This document shows positions 5,959 to 14,860 of a stretch of DNA of 19,743 nt, piece after piece. Source of the stretch: Amoebophrya sp. AT5.2 (taxonomy: Eukaryota; Sar; Dinophyceae; Syndiniales; Amoebophryaceae); assembly GCA_005223375.1 (NCBI GenBank), contig RXOD01004631.1, forward strand, positions 1 through 19,743, given 5' to 3'. Each line of letters opens with the position of its first letter. The stretch's first letter is position 1. Both the position numbers and the translations under genes were made by a program. The notes beneath the pieces are model-generated. The model ran no database searches. It worked only from the letters and a program-made list of their open reading frames with translations, and had not been told where the DNA came from.

Positions 5959-8900
5959 CTGCAGGACGCGGCGCAACCCGGAGTCGTTCGACACGGCCAT
6001 GTACACAATTTTCTGCCAAGTGCGGGACAATCGATCCTTGCTGGTGAAGCCCAGCGGCGCGAACATTTGGCTCATGTCCAGGATTGGCGCTTTCCCTTTT
6101 TCGGCGGCTACTTCGATAGCCGCCGAGAAGGAAAGTTTGCTCGTCTTGTCGTTGGTGACGAGTATCATCAGGTCTTCGCGGAAATCGACGAAGAAGGTGC
6201 TGCTGGGGTCGCCTGCGTCTTTATCGAACTGCAGCAGGCAGGCGTCGATCGTCGGCCGCAGGTGGATCCCCCAAAATTGGTCGCTGAAGAACTCGTGAGG
6301 CGTGCAGGTTCCTGCTGTGACTTTTTCTGCTGCCATTTTCTGCACGTACGTTGTGACTTCGTGGATCACCTGCCTCGACACTTGCGGATTGATCCAGCGT
6401 TTATCTGAGGTGGGATTGACGCCCACTGTTGCCACATGTCGCATGACTTCCGCTGGGATCGACTCGGTCTTGGGTTTGAAACCCCCGCAGTGCGCCCCGG
6501 ACCTGGGGAGCTCCATATATTGCACGGCGTTTTCGCAATTAGTCTTGCGATCCTCTGTCTTGACTCCATCTGGGCGCAGTGTGGTCTTGATGTTGAACAT
6601 CGGGTCTAGTGCTGCTTCTTCCTGGTCGGCTCTGCGGTTTGTGTACAGGGCGGCCGCAGCAAACGCGTTTTCTACTAGGTACTTCCCGCCGTCGGGTTGC
6701 CCCTCTGCTGCTTGTTGTTGCACCTTGCGCAGCTCCTCTTGCTGGGCCCTGTACTTTTTAAACAGGTCCTTCTCTTGCGTCTGCATGTCCAGGGTCTCGC
6801 GCAGGGCATCGAGCTTAGCCTTGCCTTCCGCGACGATATCGTCAAGGGATTGCTGCATTGAACGCGGCTGCTGTTCCGCCTCCACTAAGTCCAGCCCGTC
6901 TGGCCCCGACACGAACATGCCGCCCATGCTGCCGCCAGGTGCTGTTCCTGCAAGGGGCTGGAGAGGGTTGACTGCGGTTAAGCCCGGGCTGTGTCCCCCT
7001 AGCTGTGCTCGGACTGCGTCTGCCTGCTGGCGCGTTACCAGTGCTTCTTTTGCTTTCTGGATCTCGAGTTCGCGGCGCTGCAGCTCCTCCTGGTGTTGCC
7101 GCTGCGCTTCCTGGCGCTGCTGGTTCATCTTGTCTTGGTCTTTCTTTATCTTCTGTTTGAAGACTTCACCACGCTCATCTTGCATTTTCTGATGCGCTGC
7201 TTGCAGCTGGGCTTGCCTCTCGAGGGACTCCTTCGCTTGTTGCTCTGCTGCTTTTCGTGCTGCCAGGGCTTGGGCTTGGACCTCCTTGCTCTGAGCTTGG
7301 GCGAGGACCTCTGATTCCTTGCGTTGTTGCGCTAGCTGTTGGTCCGCGAGCTGCCGTGCTGTGGTCATCTGCTGGTCCGCGGCGCGGCGCGAGGCCTCCA
7401 TCTGGTCTTCTGAGGCATTGCGCTGTTTCTCCATCATCTGCTGGAATGAAGTTGCATTCGACTGCATCTGCTCTTCGATTTGTTTCATCTTGGCAGCGTG
7501 TGCATCCTGGTCGGCTGCCCTCTTCTCTTCCATTTCCTTCTGGATTTTCGCATTGCGTGCGCGTTCGGCCTCTGTCCGCTTCTCCTGTTCGCGGAGGGCC
7601 TTTTTGAGGCGCGCCAGCTCCTGCTGTTGCGCGAGGAGTAGGGGGTCGGGCAGCTGTTGTCCCGGGGTGGGCGTGGCATTGTTTGTGGAGTTGGAGTCTG
7701 TTGCTGAAGATGGTGACGCTATCGGGGCGGACGCTCCCGGAATGTAGACTCCGGGCAAATTCGGCTGCTGCTGAAGTTGTGCCCAAGTTCCTGCAGCGCT
7801 CGCATGCGCCGATGCATATGCCGCTGCAAGAGACGCGGTTTCGTTGGAGGTTGCTCCCGGTGCTGCTGCAGGAGGGCTTGTGGATGCTCCCGGCATTGCG
7901 GCGCTCGTCGTCGTGGCTGCAGGGGGGTTCGCGACTGCTACTGGCGTCGACCCGCCGGCGCTTGTGTTTTGCTGTTGCGGCTGATGCGCTGCTCCACCTG
8001 GGTTCGGGGCTGCACCTGGCGTTGCTCCACCCGTGCTGGCGTTCTGCTGTTGCAGCGGAGGCTCCACTACGTCCGGCCCCGGAGGCTGGGCTGCCGGTCC
8101 CGCCGGTGCATTCGCTACCGGTCCTCCCGGTGGCTGCTGCGCCTGACCCTCCTGCTGCTGGCCATTGGCGCTGGGTAGGCCCTCGAGTAGGGCGTCCAGT
8201 TGAGCGCTGTCGAGGATATCTGCTCCTCCAGCATTGGTGTCCTGCTGCTGCTGTCCAGGCGGCGGCACTTCGGCTCCCGTGGCTGATGTGTTGCTGGTCT
8301 GGGCGCTCGCGATTGCTTCACTCGCCTTGGGGAATATGCCTCCTGCAGGCTCGTTTTCCGCTCCGGTCGGGGCTGCGTGAGCACTGTTGGTCCCCTCTCC
8401 TGTCGGGGCTGCGAGAGCGCCACCACCTCCCGCGAAAAGGCCATGGGTTTGCGTCTGCGAGAGAATGACTGGGTCGCCATGGGTGCCTGTTCCTGTGGTA
8501 AATACGTTCGGGATTTGGCCGAGCTGCTGCGCCGGGGGTTGCGCCTCGTGCATCTCTACATCTGACGGCTGCGACCCGAAGTTGTCGCTGCGAGGAGATA
8601 GCATTTGTGCATCCTGCTGCTGTTGCTGGCCTTCGTGGAGGATGTTGATGACTTGAGCCGCCGTGGTCGCCGATTTTGCGGCCACCGCCACATCTCCGTC
8701 CGCGCTGTTGACGTCGGCTGGATCGTCTGCTGCATCCAGCGATGGTGCCTTCGCAGCCGCCGACGATGAGAAGAGGTTGTTGAGCGAGGCATCGTTGAAT
8801 TCGCTAAGCGGAGAGAAAATATCTTCCTGTTTGCTGGAGGCGGCTATTGTTCCCGCTTTCGGCGCTGCTCCCTGATCGCCTTTGCCTATACTTTTCGTAA

Positions 8901-9342
8901 TCATCTGGGGGCCCTTCCCTTTCTGGGGAGGCGGGGGCTGGACCGAGCCCCCTGACAGGATATTGTGGAGGGTGTGCTGTTGTCCCGTTCGGATGGTGCC
9001 CGTCCCCCCACTGTTCAGCTCACCTCCTTTCCCGCTGGCCGACAGCGTGGCCATCGCTGATTGTCGCGCCGACGACTGTGACTGTTTCGCTAGCTGAGAG
9101 CTCTTGGCCTTCGCCAGCTTCTGCTCTGTTGCTGCTGCCTTTTTAGTAGCGGCCGCTTCTGCCTTGGCTGCTGCTGCTGCTGCTTTCTTTGCGGCTGTGG
9201 CTGCTTTGCGTTCGGATGCCACTTTGGCTTTGTCCAGCCGCTTCTGCTGTGTTGCTGAGCTGTGATTGGTGCTGCCGGTCCTGGGGGCGGTTGTCTTCCT
9301 GCCGCGGCTAGAGAGCTGATTTCCGGCACCGCGGGAGGGGCA
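5959..9342 (-). CDS. ORF B: giant low-complexity and coiled-coil protein of the retroelement
   Basis: Numbered from the GTG at 9222: residues 1-60 are Ala/Lys-rich; about 90-510 are Gln/Ala/Gly/Pro/Ser-rich with repeated QQQ, PPG and AAP; about 525-740 form a long charged coiled coil (QQELARLKKALREQEKR...); a second helical stretch lies at about 775-865; about 865-1088 is a globular C-terminal domain with many aromatics (FFSDQFWGIHLRPTIDACLLQF, 22 residues, abbreviated here by its ends). No known family was recognised. The first ATG in frame is MATLSASGKGG, about 57 codons in, and the frame is open from 9342 in overlap with ORF A. It is therefore probably entered from A by frameshift or splicing. 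Position and composition suggest a structural or assembly role; that is inference. Confidence 0.65.
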
Positions 9343-10790
9343 TTATTTTCTCCTGCTATTGGCGACGATGCTCTGCTGCTCGTCGTTTTGCTAGCGACTG
9401 CCTTCGACGTGGCTCCCGTGGCGCTCTCCACGGCCACGTCTGTCAAAGACCCTGCCGCTGCCGCCTTGGCCCCATACGGGTTGAAGTCTCTGAGCCTCAT
9501 CGTGGCTGCGAGCAAGTAGTTGCGCAGCTGCTCGTCTCTTGATTGGCGCGGCCAGTGCTTCTTCTGGGCTGCCTTTCTAAAAAGGGTTTCGCGTGAAAGC
9601 TCACCTCCTCGCGGCACTACTATTTTGAAGGCTCTGCTCAACAGGGACGAGACCGGGTCGAGTCTTGCGCGCTGGAGGATCGCCTTCCTGTCGCTCTCCG
9701 TCAGGCACGGCGCTTGCAGAATGGCGCGCAGTCGCAGGCAGAAGAAGCTCAGCTGCAACAACGGGATGCTCGAGATGATGCGCTTCGATGACAGCACGCA
9801 GCTTACAAATCTTGGAAGCTTCTTTTTCTCCTTGTTAGAGTTGTGGAAGAGGTAGAGCGTGTCGCGGAAGACGTGCATGTACTGCAGCGATACTGGATCG
9901 AGAGTTCTGATGAAGTCGTAGAGCTGTGGGTTTTCGGACGAGCAGACAGACTCACCGTCGTGCGTCGCGTAGCGTACAGACGTCTGCAGCAAGGAGCCAA
10001 AGTAGCACGCCGCTCGTTGCGCCCACCACTTGTCTGTCTCCGAGGTCGGATCTGCCCTGATATTGTTTTTGATCATGTTGCGGAGCGACTGGCTGCATAC
10101 CTCATAGATGGGCTGTTCGAGCTCGATGGTATGCAGGTGAAATTGCGAGTCCGCCTCCCTCAACTCCTTCTCCACCTCTGGCAGCCGCATCTTCGATGTG
10201 TCGAGGAGCTTCGTGAACCAATCCGCGTCGTTTTCGTCTACTATCAGCGCGTATTCCTTTGGGATCATGAAGGTTTTCTTATTCGTGTTGTGGATTAGGT
10301 GCGTGTAGGTATTCACACGCGTCGGCTGCTGTCCTGCCGCCGACCCGGACGATGAGCTTGCTGCTGCCCGCGCTGCGGAGCTCGCGGACGCACCGGCCGC
10401 CGGTTGATGTGCTTTCGACGACGAGGAGGACGCTGCCTGCTGCTGACTGGTTCCCGGCTGTAGGGCGACGGGGGGGGCCGTGCTTGTCGGTTGTTGTGGC
10501 TCGCTGCTGTCCGCTGCCACGTGGCTGGAGATTTTCTGCCACAGCTCTTCGGGAGTGGGGTCGCGCTCCTCCTCTTCCACCCACCTCATGTTGGCGGGGT
10601 CGACGTCGTCGTCTTCGTCATCGGCGCGCTGGAGCTCGTCTAGCTTCGCCCCGATGACTAGGCCCTCTTGCTGCTGTTGCTCGTCCTCCTGCAACTGCTC
10701 ATGCTGATCGCCTGGCACGAACTCGTCGTCGAATCCGGGATCGAGCTCAATGTCGGATTCGAGCTCCAGCTCGAGATCCTCCGCTCCCAT
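9090..10790 (-). CDS. ORF A: first ORF of the retroelement, unknown function
   Basis: Starts at an ATG in strong context (CCGCCATGGGAG). Residues 1-75 are highly acidic (MGAEDLELELESDIELD...), about 85-155 are Ser/Ala/Gln-rich, and about 157-440 form a folded domain rich in Leu, Tyr and Trp. That domain includes WFTKLLDTSKMRLPEVEKEL, DKWWAQRAACYFGSLLQTS and RFVSCVLSSKRIISSIPLL. The tail is low-complexity and, in its last 85 codons, overlaps ORF B in the -1 frame. No family recognised. It has the best translation start of the block and therefore probably heads the polyprotein. The last Gln/Arg-rich residues may be a frame shadow of ORF B's Ala-rich start rather than true protein. Confidence 0.65.
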   Translation of the reverse strand: MGAEDLELELESDIELDPGFDDEFVPGDQHEQLQEDEQQQQEGLVIGAKLDELQRADDEDDDVDPANMRWVEEEERDPTPEELWQKISSHVAADSSEPQQPTSTAPPVALQPGTSQQQAASSSSSKAHQPAAGASASSAARAAASSSSGSAAGQQPTRVNTYTHLIHNTNKKTFMIPKEYALIVDENDADWFTKLLDTSKMRLPEVEKELREADSQFHLHTIELEQPIYEVCSQSLRNMIKNNIRADPTSETDKWWAQRAACYFGSLLQTSVRYATHDGESVCSSENPQLYDFIRTLDPVSLQYMHVFRDTLYLFHNSNKEKKKLPRFVSCVLSSKRIISSIPLLQLSFFCLRLRAILQAPCLTESDRKAILQRARLDPVSSLLSRAFKIVVPRGGELSRETLFRKAAQKKHWPRQSRDEQLRNYLLAATMRLRDFNPYGAKAAAAGSLTDVAVESATGATSKAVASKTTSSRASSPIAGENNAPPAVPEISSLAAAGRQPPPGPAAPITAQQHSRSGWTKPKWHPNAKQPQPQRKQQQQQPRQKRPLLKRQQQQSRSWRRPRALS

Positions 10791-11304
10791 GGCGGGTTCG
10801 TTTGCGGATGAAGCAAAGGCGACGTCACGCGCCTCTTCTTGGTACTATTCTTTTAGTAGGCAGAGAAGTTAACTTTACTTCGAAGGCCCGATAGATTTAC
10901 AGTTTGCGCAAAAGCAGTATCCTAGTCTTAGACACACTTCACAGCTTTCTCGCTTGGTTGAAGTAGCATTACCGCCTACTCCTGTAGTTTCGATTCGATA
11001 TTGATGTGGTGACTGACGCAAGAGGGTCTATTGTGGGCACCGCGACGAGACGCAACGACACTAGCACTGGGAAGATAGAGATGGCCCTCACGGCCGACAT
11101 CAAGAACATCAATCCCGGCGCAGCTTCTGTTCATGATCGTTTTTATTTGAAGGGGCTCTTTATCTCCACCTTTCGCATTGTCTCGGCTGCGGTATCGCGG
11201 GGGCCGTTTGATTCTGTCTCACCTCAGTGCGGAATCATGAGCGCCGTTTCGCTGTCTTTAGTGTTTAGCACTAATTTGCTCCACCCTGTTATCGAAGTTC
11301 TCAT
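10791..11304. other. no convincing gene; presumed leader of the retroelement
   Basis: It separates ORF A from the next minus-strand gene. A plus-strand open frame at 11006-11317 lacks an ATG start and resembles nothing. No terminal repeat, promoter box or partner for sequence at 1-475 was found by eye. The 5' end of the retroelement should lie here or further upstream. Confidence 0.4.
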
Positions 11305-11867
11305 CTACATCCGGTAGCGGCACGGGGACGACGGCGGATCGTCTTCCAGGTAGTCCCGCGACGACGGCGGGTCGCAGTAGCCACCCACTTCGCGCTTGGT
11401 GTTGCCCCACTCTTGCTGCTGTTCCGTGGCTTGATGTTCGCGCCGCTGCCAGGGGAGCTGCTGAGCGCTGGAACTGGCAGCTTCACCATGATGCAAAGCC
11501 GCGGGGCCCGAGGGGGTGTTAGCCGGGGAGTACTCTTCGTCGTCCTCGTCCTTTTTCTCGAGGTGCTCGAGCACCTCGATGAGCTTTTTGTTGACCGTGG
11601 CGCCCTGTTTTTCCACCGCGGAGCGCACCTTGCCCAGTTTCTGGAGCACTTTGTCCACCTTGAAGTCTAAGGTGGTACCCTCCACTTCCGAATCCGTTTC
11701 GACGCCGCAAGCCAGGCTCATGGACCACTTGGGTCCGTCCGTCTTGTTGCTCTGCACGAACTGGTCACGCACGCCGCCGGGTTTGAACAGGTCGTGCTGT
11801 AACTTCTCCTCGTCGATGCTGACGGTGCTCAGAGGATGATGATTGCGCTGGGCAAGGAAGATAAATG
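11305..11867 (-). CDS. unknown protein, 3' exon with coiled coil
   Basis: This frame continues from SFIFLAQRNHHPLSTVSIDEE to a TAG at 11305-11307. It holds a clear amphipathic helix region (DFKVDKVLQKLGKVRSAVEK, then NKKLIEVLEHLEKKDEDDEE), followed by a low-complexity Ser/Gln-rich tail with a DPPSS motif repeated twice. No ATG start suits this frame alone. Joined across a candidate 137-nt intron to 12005-12494 it completes a protein of about 350 aa. It is unclear whether it is a host gene or a further upstream part of the retroelement, as strand and composition fit either. Confidence 0.45.
11558..11579. repeat. 22-bp perfect palindrome
   Basis: The 22 bases read identically on both strands, centred on an XhoI-like CTCGAG. 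They lie in the codons IEVLEHLE of the coiled-coil exon, where GAG/CTC codon use makes palindromes more likely by chance. Confidence 0.9.
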
Positions 11868-12004
11868 CTAAATCGATTTGATGGCAGATTCGTAAAAAGA
11901 GTACCCTTTTTTGATTGCCTTGCTGCAAGCCGCCTTTGCTCCGTTGCTGGCCGTGACGACGCTGTAGTGTGGGAGAAATGTTGATAATGAGGTGGCGGCA
12001 CTAC
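11868..12004 (-). other. candidate intron (137 nt)
   Basis: Donor AGAT|GTAGTG, acceptor AAATCGATTTAG|CA. The length is 3n+2 and joins phase 1 to phase 1, linking two protein-like frames. The acceptor is only moderately pyrimidine-rich, and a stronger-looking CTTCCTTGCCCAG lies 20 nt further on but would need a phase-0 donor that I did not find. The exact boundaries are therefore tentative. Confidence 0.35.
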
Positions 12005-12494
12005 ATCTGAATTCGATTTTCATCGAGAGGTAATATAGATGCCATTTCTTGGCCTCGCACTCCAGCTTCCAGCTCTGACACATTTCGCCACTGAACGCCG
12101 GAAACTTGTGTAGCACCTCGCGGACCAAGTTGTCGTCGATGCCAGTCCCGTTTTCGGGGCCGAACTCCGGGAAAATACGCTGGATGACAGCGCACAGCAC
12201 TTGTTTCATGAACTCCTTCGCTTCGGTAGGGCGCGAGGAGTTCAGCGAAGCCGACGACTGCTTCGCTTTCGTGATGATGTACTGGGTGAGGCGTTTGTCA
12301 TCCATGATCGCAGCTCGACCGATGTCGAGGGCGATCTTGTCGACCGCCGCTCGGATTTTGGCATACTCGCCGGGCGAGTTCACCGCGCCCATCGGCAACT
12401 GGGCGGGCAGCTCGTCGGCAGGCATTTCAATCGTATCGTCTACGTAAGTAGCGTACACCTTGGTAAAATCTTGACTGTAGAAGATCGAGGACAT
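12005..12494 (-). CDS. unknown protein, 5' exon
   Basis: From ATG 12492-12494 the frame reads MSSIFYSQDFTKVYATYVDD, then a helical soluble region (EYAKIRAAVDKIALDIGRAA, RLTQYIITKAKQ, EAKEFMKQVLCAVIQRIFPEFG) and CQSWKLECEAKKWHLYYLSM, ending at a candidate donor at 12004. The frame stays open upstream to about 12587 without another ATG. A second protein-like frame just upstream (about 12470-12575, containing VYGAKLYRINTTKK) hints at a further exon. No family was recognised. The downstream exon at 11305-11867 is the likely continuation. Confidence 0.5.
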
Positions 12495-12651
12495 GAGACA
12501 GCTTCTTCGTGGTATTGATGCGGTACAGCTTCGCGCCGTAAACTTGCGTCTTCGGCTCGCCGAGACAGCTGCTGACCTATTAATCAAAGATGCGCCTTTC
12601 GTGACTACCGTGATTGTGCGTTGTCGTTTTCGGAGTGACGTGCTGTCGGCG

Positions 12652-12915
12652 CTAGGGAAAAAGTTCCAGCCATCGCAATCCGCGATGAAGTATCAGAGCA
12701 ATGACAATCTGCACTGAGTCGAGCCAGAATCTGAGGATCAGCTCGAGCAATAAAAGTAGCACGATGAGCCCGACTGCCAAAAGTGAGAAGAAAGCGACCG
12801 CGGCTAACAGATCCTTCTGTGCTTCTCGTTCGCAGATGAGACACGCAACACTTAGAAGCAAGGCAATCCCTGCTATCGCGCTGAGCAACGTATCGACATC
12901 GCAGCTGAGCACCAT
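12652..12915 (-). CDS. small hydrophobic membrane protein, 87 aa
   Basis: Begins at ATG 12913-12915 with an in-frame TAA two codons upstream, so the start is well defined; ends with TAG at 12652. Hydrophobic segments lie at about residues 9-27 (LLSAIAGIALLLSVACLI), 35-64 (AAVAFFSLLAVGLIVLLLLL) and 70-80 (VQIVIALIL). A charged loop CEREAQKD lies between the first two. It probably spans the membrane two or three times. No family recognised. A GTG/CAG junction near residue 70 could also be a splice site, so the C-terminus is less sure. Confidence 0.5.
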   Translation of the reverse strand: MVLSCDVDTLLSAIAGIALLLSVACLICEREAQKDLLAAVAFFSLLAVGLIVLLLLLELILRFWLDSVQIVIALILHRGLRWLELFP

Positions 12916-13354
12916 ATTTTAATCGTTGTGTGCTCCTGTCTCGGAAAAAATGATGGCAACGCCATTCGTTTTCTTCATCATTCTAGCTTGTCCTTCACAT
13001 AGCAGTGCGCGTGTTCATCGCCTCTGCGGCATCAGCCATTGTTGCGGGAGCTGCGCAACACACATCGACGCCCACACTGCGTACTTGTGCGGGGTCTCGT
13101 ATTACTACGAGTGGTCGTGAGCTCACGATCATTTTGCGTTTTGGTATCGGATTTGGGAAAAACGTGGCATGTTGTCGGGCGTACGGAGGTTTTATTCCAC
13201 ACGTTGGAGACGAACACGCGTCCTTCGGCCATACTGCCCGCTCGAGGCTGGGCGCCCGGTTGGAGGCATTTAGGGGAGAAGATGTAGGGGAGGTCTAGCC
13301 TCCTGCCGTTCCACTCTCGGGGAGCGGGCTCATGTGTCCAAGCACATGGCGGCG

Positions 13355-13400
13355 GGTAAATGATGGTAATGATGGTAATGATGGTAATGATGGTAATGAT
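13355..13400. repeat. 9-nt tandem repeat (GGTAATGAT)
   Basis: Four exact copies of GGTAATGAT at 13365-13400 are preceded by a variant copy GGTAAATGAT at 13355-13364. Further ATGATG-type sequence follows. This is a small minisatellite. Confidence 0.95.
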
Positions 13401-13417
13401 GAGGGGGGAAATGATGT

Positions 13418-13948
13418 TTGTCCGATGTGTCGCTACTCGCGACATACCAAACTGCACGGCCTCGTCTGCGACTCGCATCAGAGGGTGCTGGAGGTCGGTG
13501 TTGCGACTCGCATCACCTAACCTCCTACGAGGCCAGCTCCATCCCCGGGGGGAGGGCGAAGGCCAAGGAGGGCTCGCGAGGACGCGATTTCTCATACATG
13601 GCTCCACCGCAATGTCAATCAATGCCAGCAGCGCCTCCTTGTGAAAGCAGTCTCGCCTGCAGACACATGGAGGACGCCGACCGTCGTCCCAGCCTCAGGC
13701 AAACCACAACGGACTCTACTCTTCGCGGAAAATTCCAACAGGGGAACCTCAGGTCAGAGTACGTCCATCGTGGCACGGTCAAAGATCGACATCGCCCTGT
13801 CCTACCAAAGTAGAACCGAGTGGCGCAAGTTCTTCTGCGTACACACGACAGTACAGAGGCAGAAAAAGAACATGCGCAACGATGGTTCCAAGCCGTAGCA
13901 ACACAGCGCAGAATTCTGGACGTGGAGAACACTAGGGCCTGGGCCTGA
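13418..13948 (+). pseudogene. possible plus-strand coding relic or exon pair
   Basis: One plus-strand frame is open from about 13418 to a TAG at 13811-13813 and then, in the same frame, from 13814 to TGA 13946-13948. The last 44 codons look protein-like: an amphipathic helix AEKEHAQRWFQAVATQRRIL followed by DVENTRAWA. The sequence just before 13814 (CCTACCAAAGTAG) could serve as a weak 3' splice site, in which case this is a terminal exon rather than a relic. No ATG start and no family recognised. The earlier part of the frame is much less convincing. Confidence 0.25.
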
Positions 13949-13993
13949 ATAGCTGTGCTTTCTCTTTCGTGCCGTCAACGTGAGATATTTATC

Positions 13994-14740
13994 CTAGTAA
14001 GTACTTAAACGCATCAGTACCATCCTGGCTAGCGCGAGCGTTCCCGGCGGCGAGAAGTCTTTTTTCCTTTCTGCCTTTCCGGCGTATTTTTGTAGCAGCG
14101 GCTTGCTTTCCTCCATGATATCCTGCATCGCTTTGACTGCTTTCCCCGCGCGTTTGTCCGCGTCCGCTACTTCCGCCGTTTTCGCCCGCATGCGCATCTC
14201 CGTGGGCTCCGTGTCCACGTGGAGCGAACTCCCCAGGTGCGACAGCGACTGCTTCACCCCCGGGCGGGACGCGCGCGGCGACCACATTTGGGCCGGCGAT
14301 CTGGTAGCAGAGTAGAACACCGAGTGTTGTAGGTCCTTGTACCGCCCGAGCCGGGAGGTTCCATCGGGCGACATGCGCACGTTGTGGGGGTCGCTCTGGT
14401 GGAAGGGGTTGCGGCCCGCCCAGTCGTGCAGGTAGCGGGGGGAGAGATGGTCCCGCGCAAACTTCGCACTCAGGTGGAGGCTGTTCGACTCGAGGTGCGA
14501 GCGAACGAACTCAGGATAGAAGTGCGGCTCGTGCTGGATCGATGGCTCCTCCTGCTGGGGCGATGGCTGCGAGGAGGGATCCGCTGCGTTGTTCGTGCCC
14601 TTCCCCGCTGTGGCTTCCTCCTGTCTCGCCTCTATCACCACCTGCTGTCGCGCGCGAGCCGCAGGAGCGTCCGGGTGCCTGTCGTGTGTGTAGTTTGGCA
14701 TATGCATAACCTCTATATTTATATCTTCGGAATTGGCCAT
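13994..14740 (-). CDS. unknown protein, 248 aa
   Basis: A single open frame from ATG 14738-14740 in good context (CAAATGG). It reads MANSEDINIEVMHMPNYTHD, then a Gln/Pro/Glu-rich stretch, a His/Pro/Arg-rich middle with PHFYPEFVRSHLESNSLHLS and DHLSPRYLHDWAGRNPFHQS, and a basic C-terminal helix (MRMRAKTAEVADADKRAGKA...). There is no signal peptide and no membrane segment. The middle has a regular pattern of aromatic and His residues suggesting a structured region, but I recognise no domain. Soluble cytosolic, nuclear or cytoskeletal roles are all open. Confidence 0.6.
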   Translation of the reverse strand: MANSEDINIEVMHMPNYTHDRHPDAPAARARQQVVIEARQEEATAGKGTNNAADPSSQPSPQQEEPSIQHEPHFYPEFVRSHLESNSLHLSAKFARDHLSPRYLHDWAGRNPFHQSDPHNVRMSPDGTSRLGRYKDLQHSVFYSATRSPAQMWSPRASRPGVKQSLSHLGSSLHVDTEPTEMRMRAKTAEVADADKRAGKAVKAMQDIMEESKPLLQKYAGKAERKKDFSPPGTLALARMVLMRLSTY

Positions 14741-14860
14741 TTGCAGATGGTTGTAGAAGTTGTACTCTTTACTACTAAATTTTATCAGGCGGTCGAGCGT
14801 CGGGCGTCGGCGTGGTTCTTCCTATGCACTGTGTGTTTTTCATCGTGACTCACACTCTCT

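Larger units (their letters stand above)
476..10790 (-). mobile_element. large DIRS-like (tyrosine recombinase) retrotransposon
   Basis: In minus-strand order the block holds two long low-complexity/coiled-coil ORFs, a Gag-like ORF ending in a Cys/His cluster, a coiled-coil ORF, reverse transcriptase with RNase H, and a tyrosine recombinase. Reverse transcriptase, RNase H and a recombinase of the R-K-H-R-W type together define the DIRS/YR class; no retroviral integrase is seen. Unusual points are the coding span of about 10.3 kb, the roughly 1650 codons upstream of the Gag-like part, and at least four candidate spliceosomal introns. The limits given are those of the coding block only, because no terminal repeats were recognised. 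A degenerate copy is possible, since the recombinase lacks its usual Tyr, although the long open frames argue for a fairly young insertion. Confidence 0.7.
12916..13993. other. intergenic stretch with minisatellite and possible coding relic
   Basis: No intact gene is convincing. A plus-strand open frame at 12926-13120 begins with a hydrophobic run (MATPFVFFIILAC) and is Cys-rich but has no other support. A 591-nt minus-strand frame (13032-13622) lacks an ATG and its isoleucine/threonine run only reflects the 9-nt repeat. The minisatellite and relic are listed separately. Confidence 0.4.

Noticed and set aside
6302..7192. 296-codon plus-strand open frame opposite ORF B
   Set aside because: It is the mirror of the Gln/Ala-rich coiled-coil frame, with Ser/Cys/Arg-rich composition and no domain; a shadow.
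7683..8468. 261-codon plus-strand frame opposite the low-complexity part of ORF B
   Set aside because: Reflects repeated GCTGCTG-type sequence on the opposite strand; no protein character.
281..11300. Shared words GTTATCGA and ATGATCGTT in the two flanks of the element
   Set aside because: Only 8-9 bases long, without extension in direct or inverted orientation; not evidence for terminal repeats.
13032..13622. 196-codon minus-strand frame with an isoleucine/threonine run
   Set aside because: No ATG start; the run is the 9-nt minisatellite read backwards and the remainder is unstructured.
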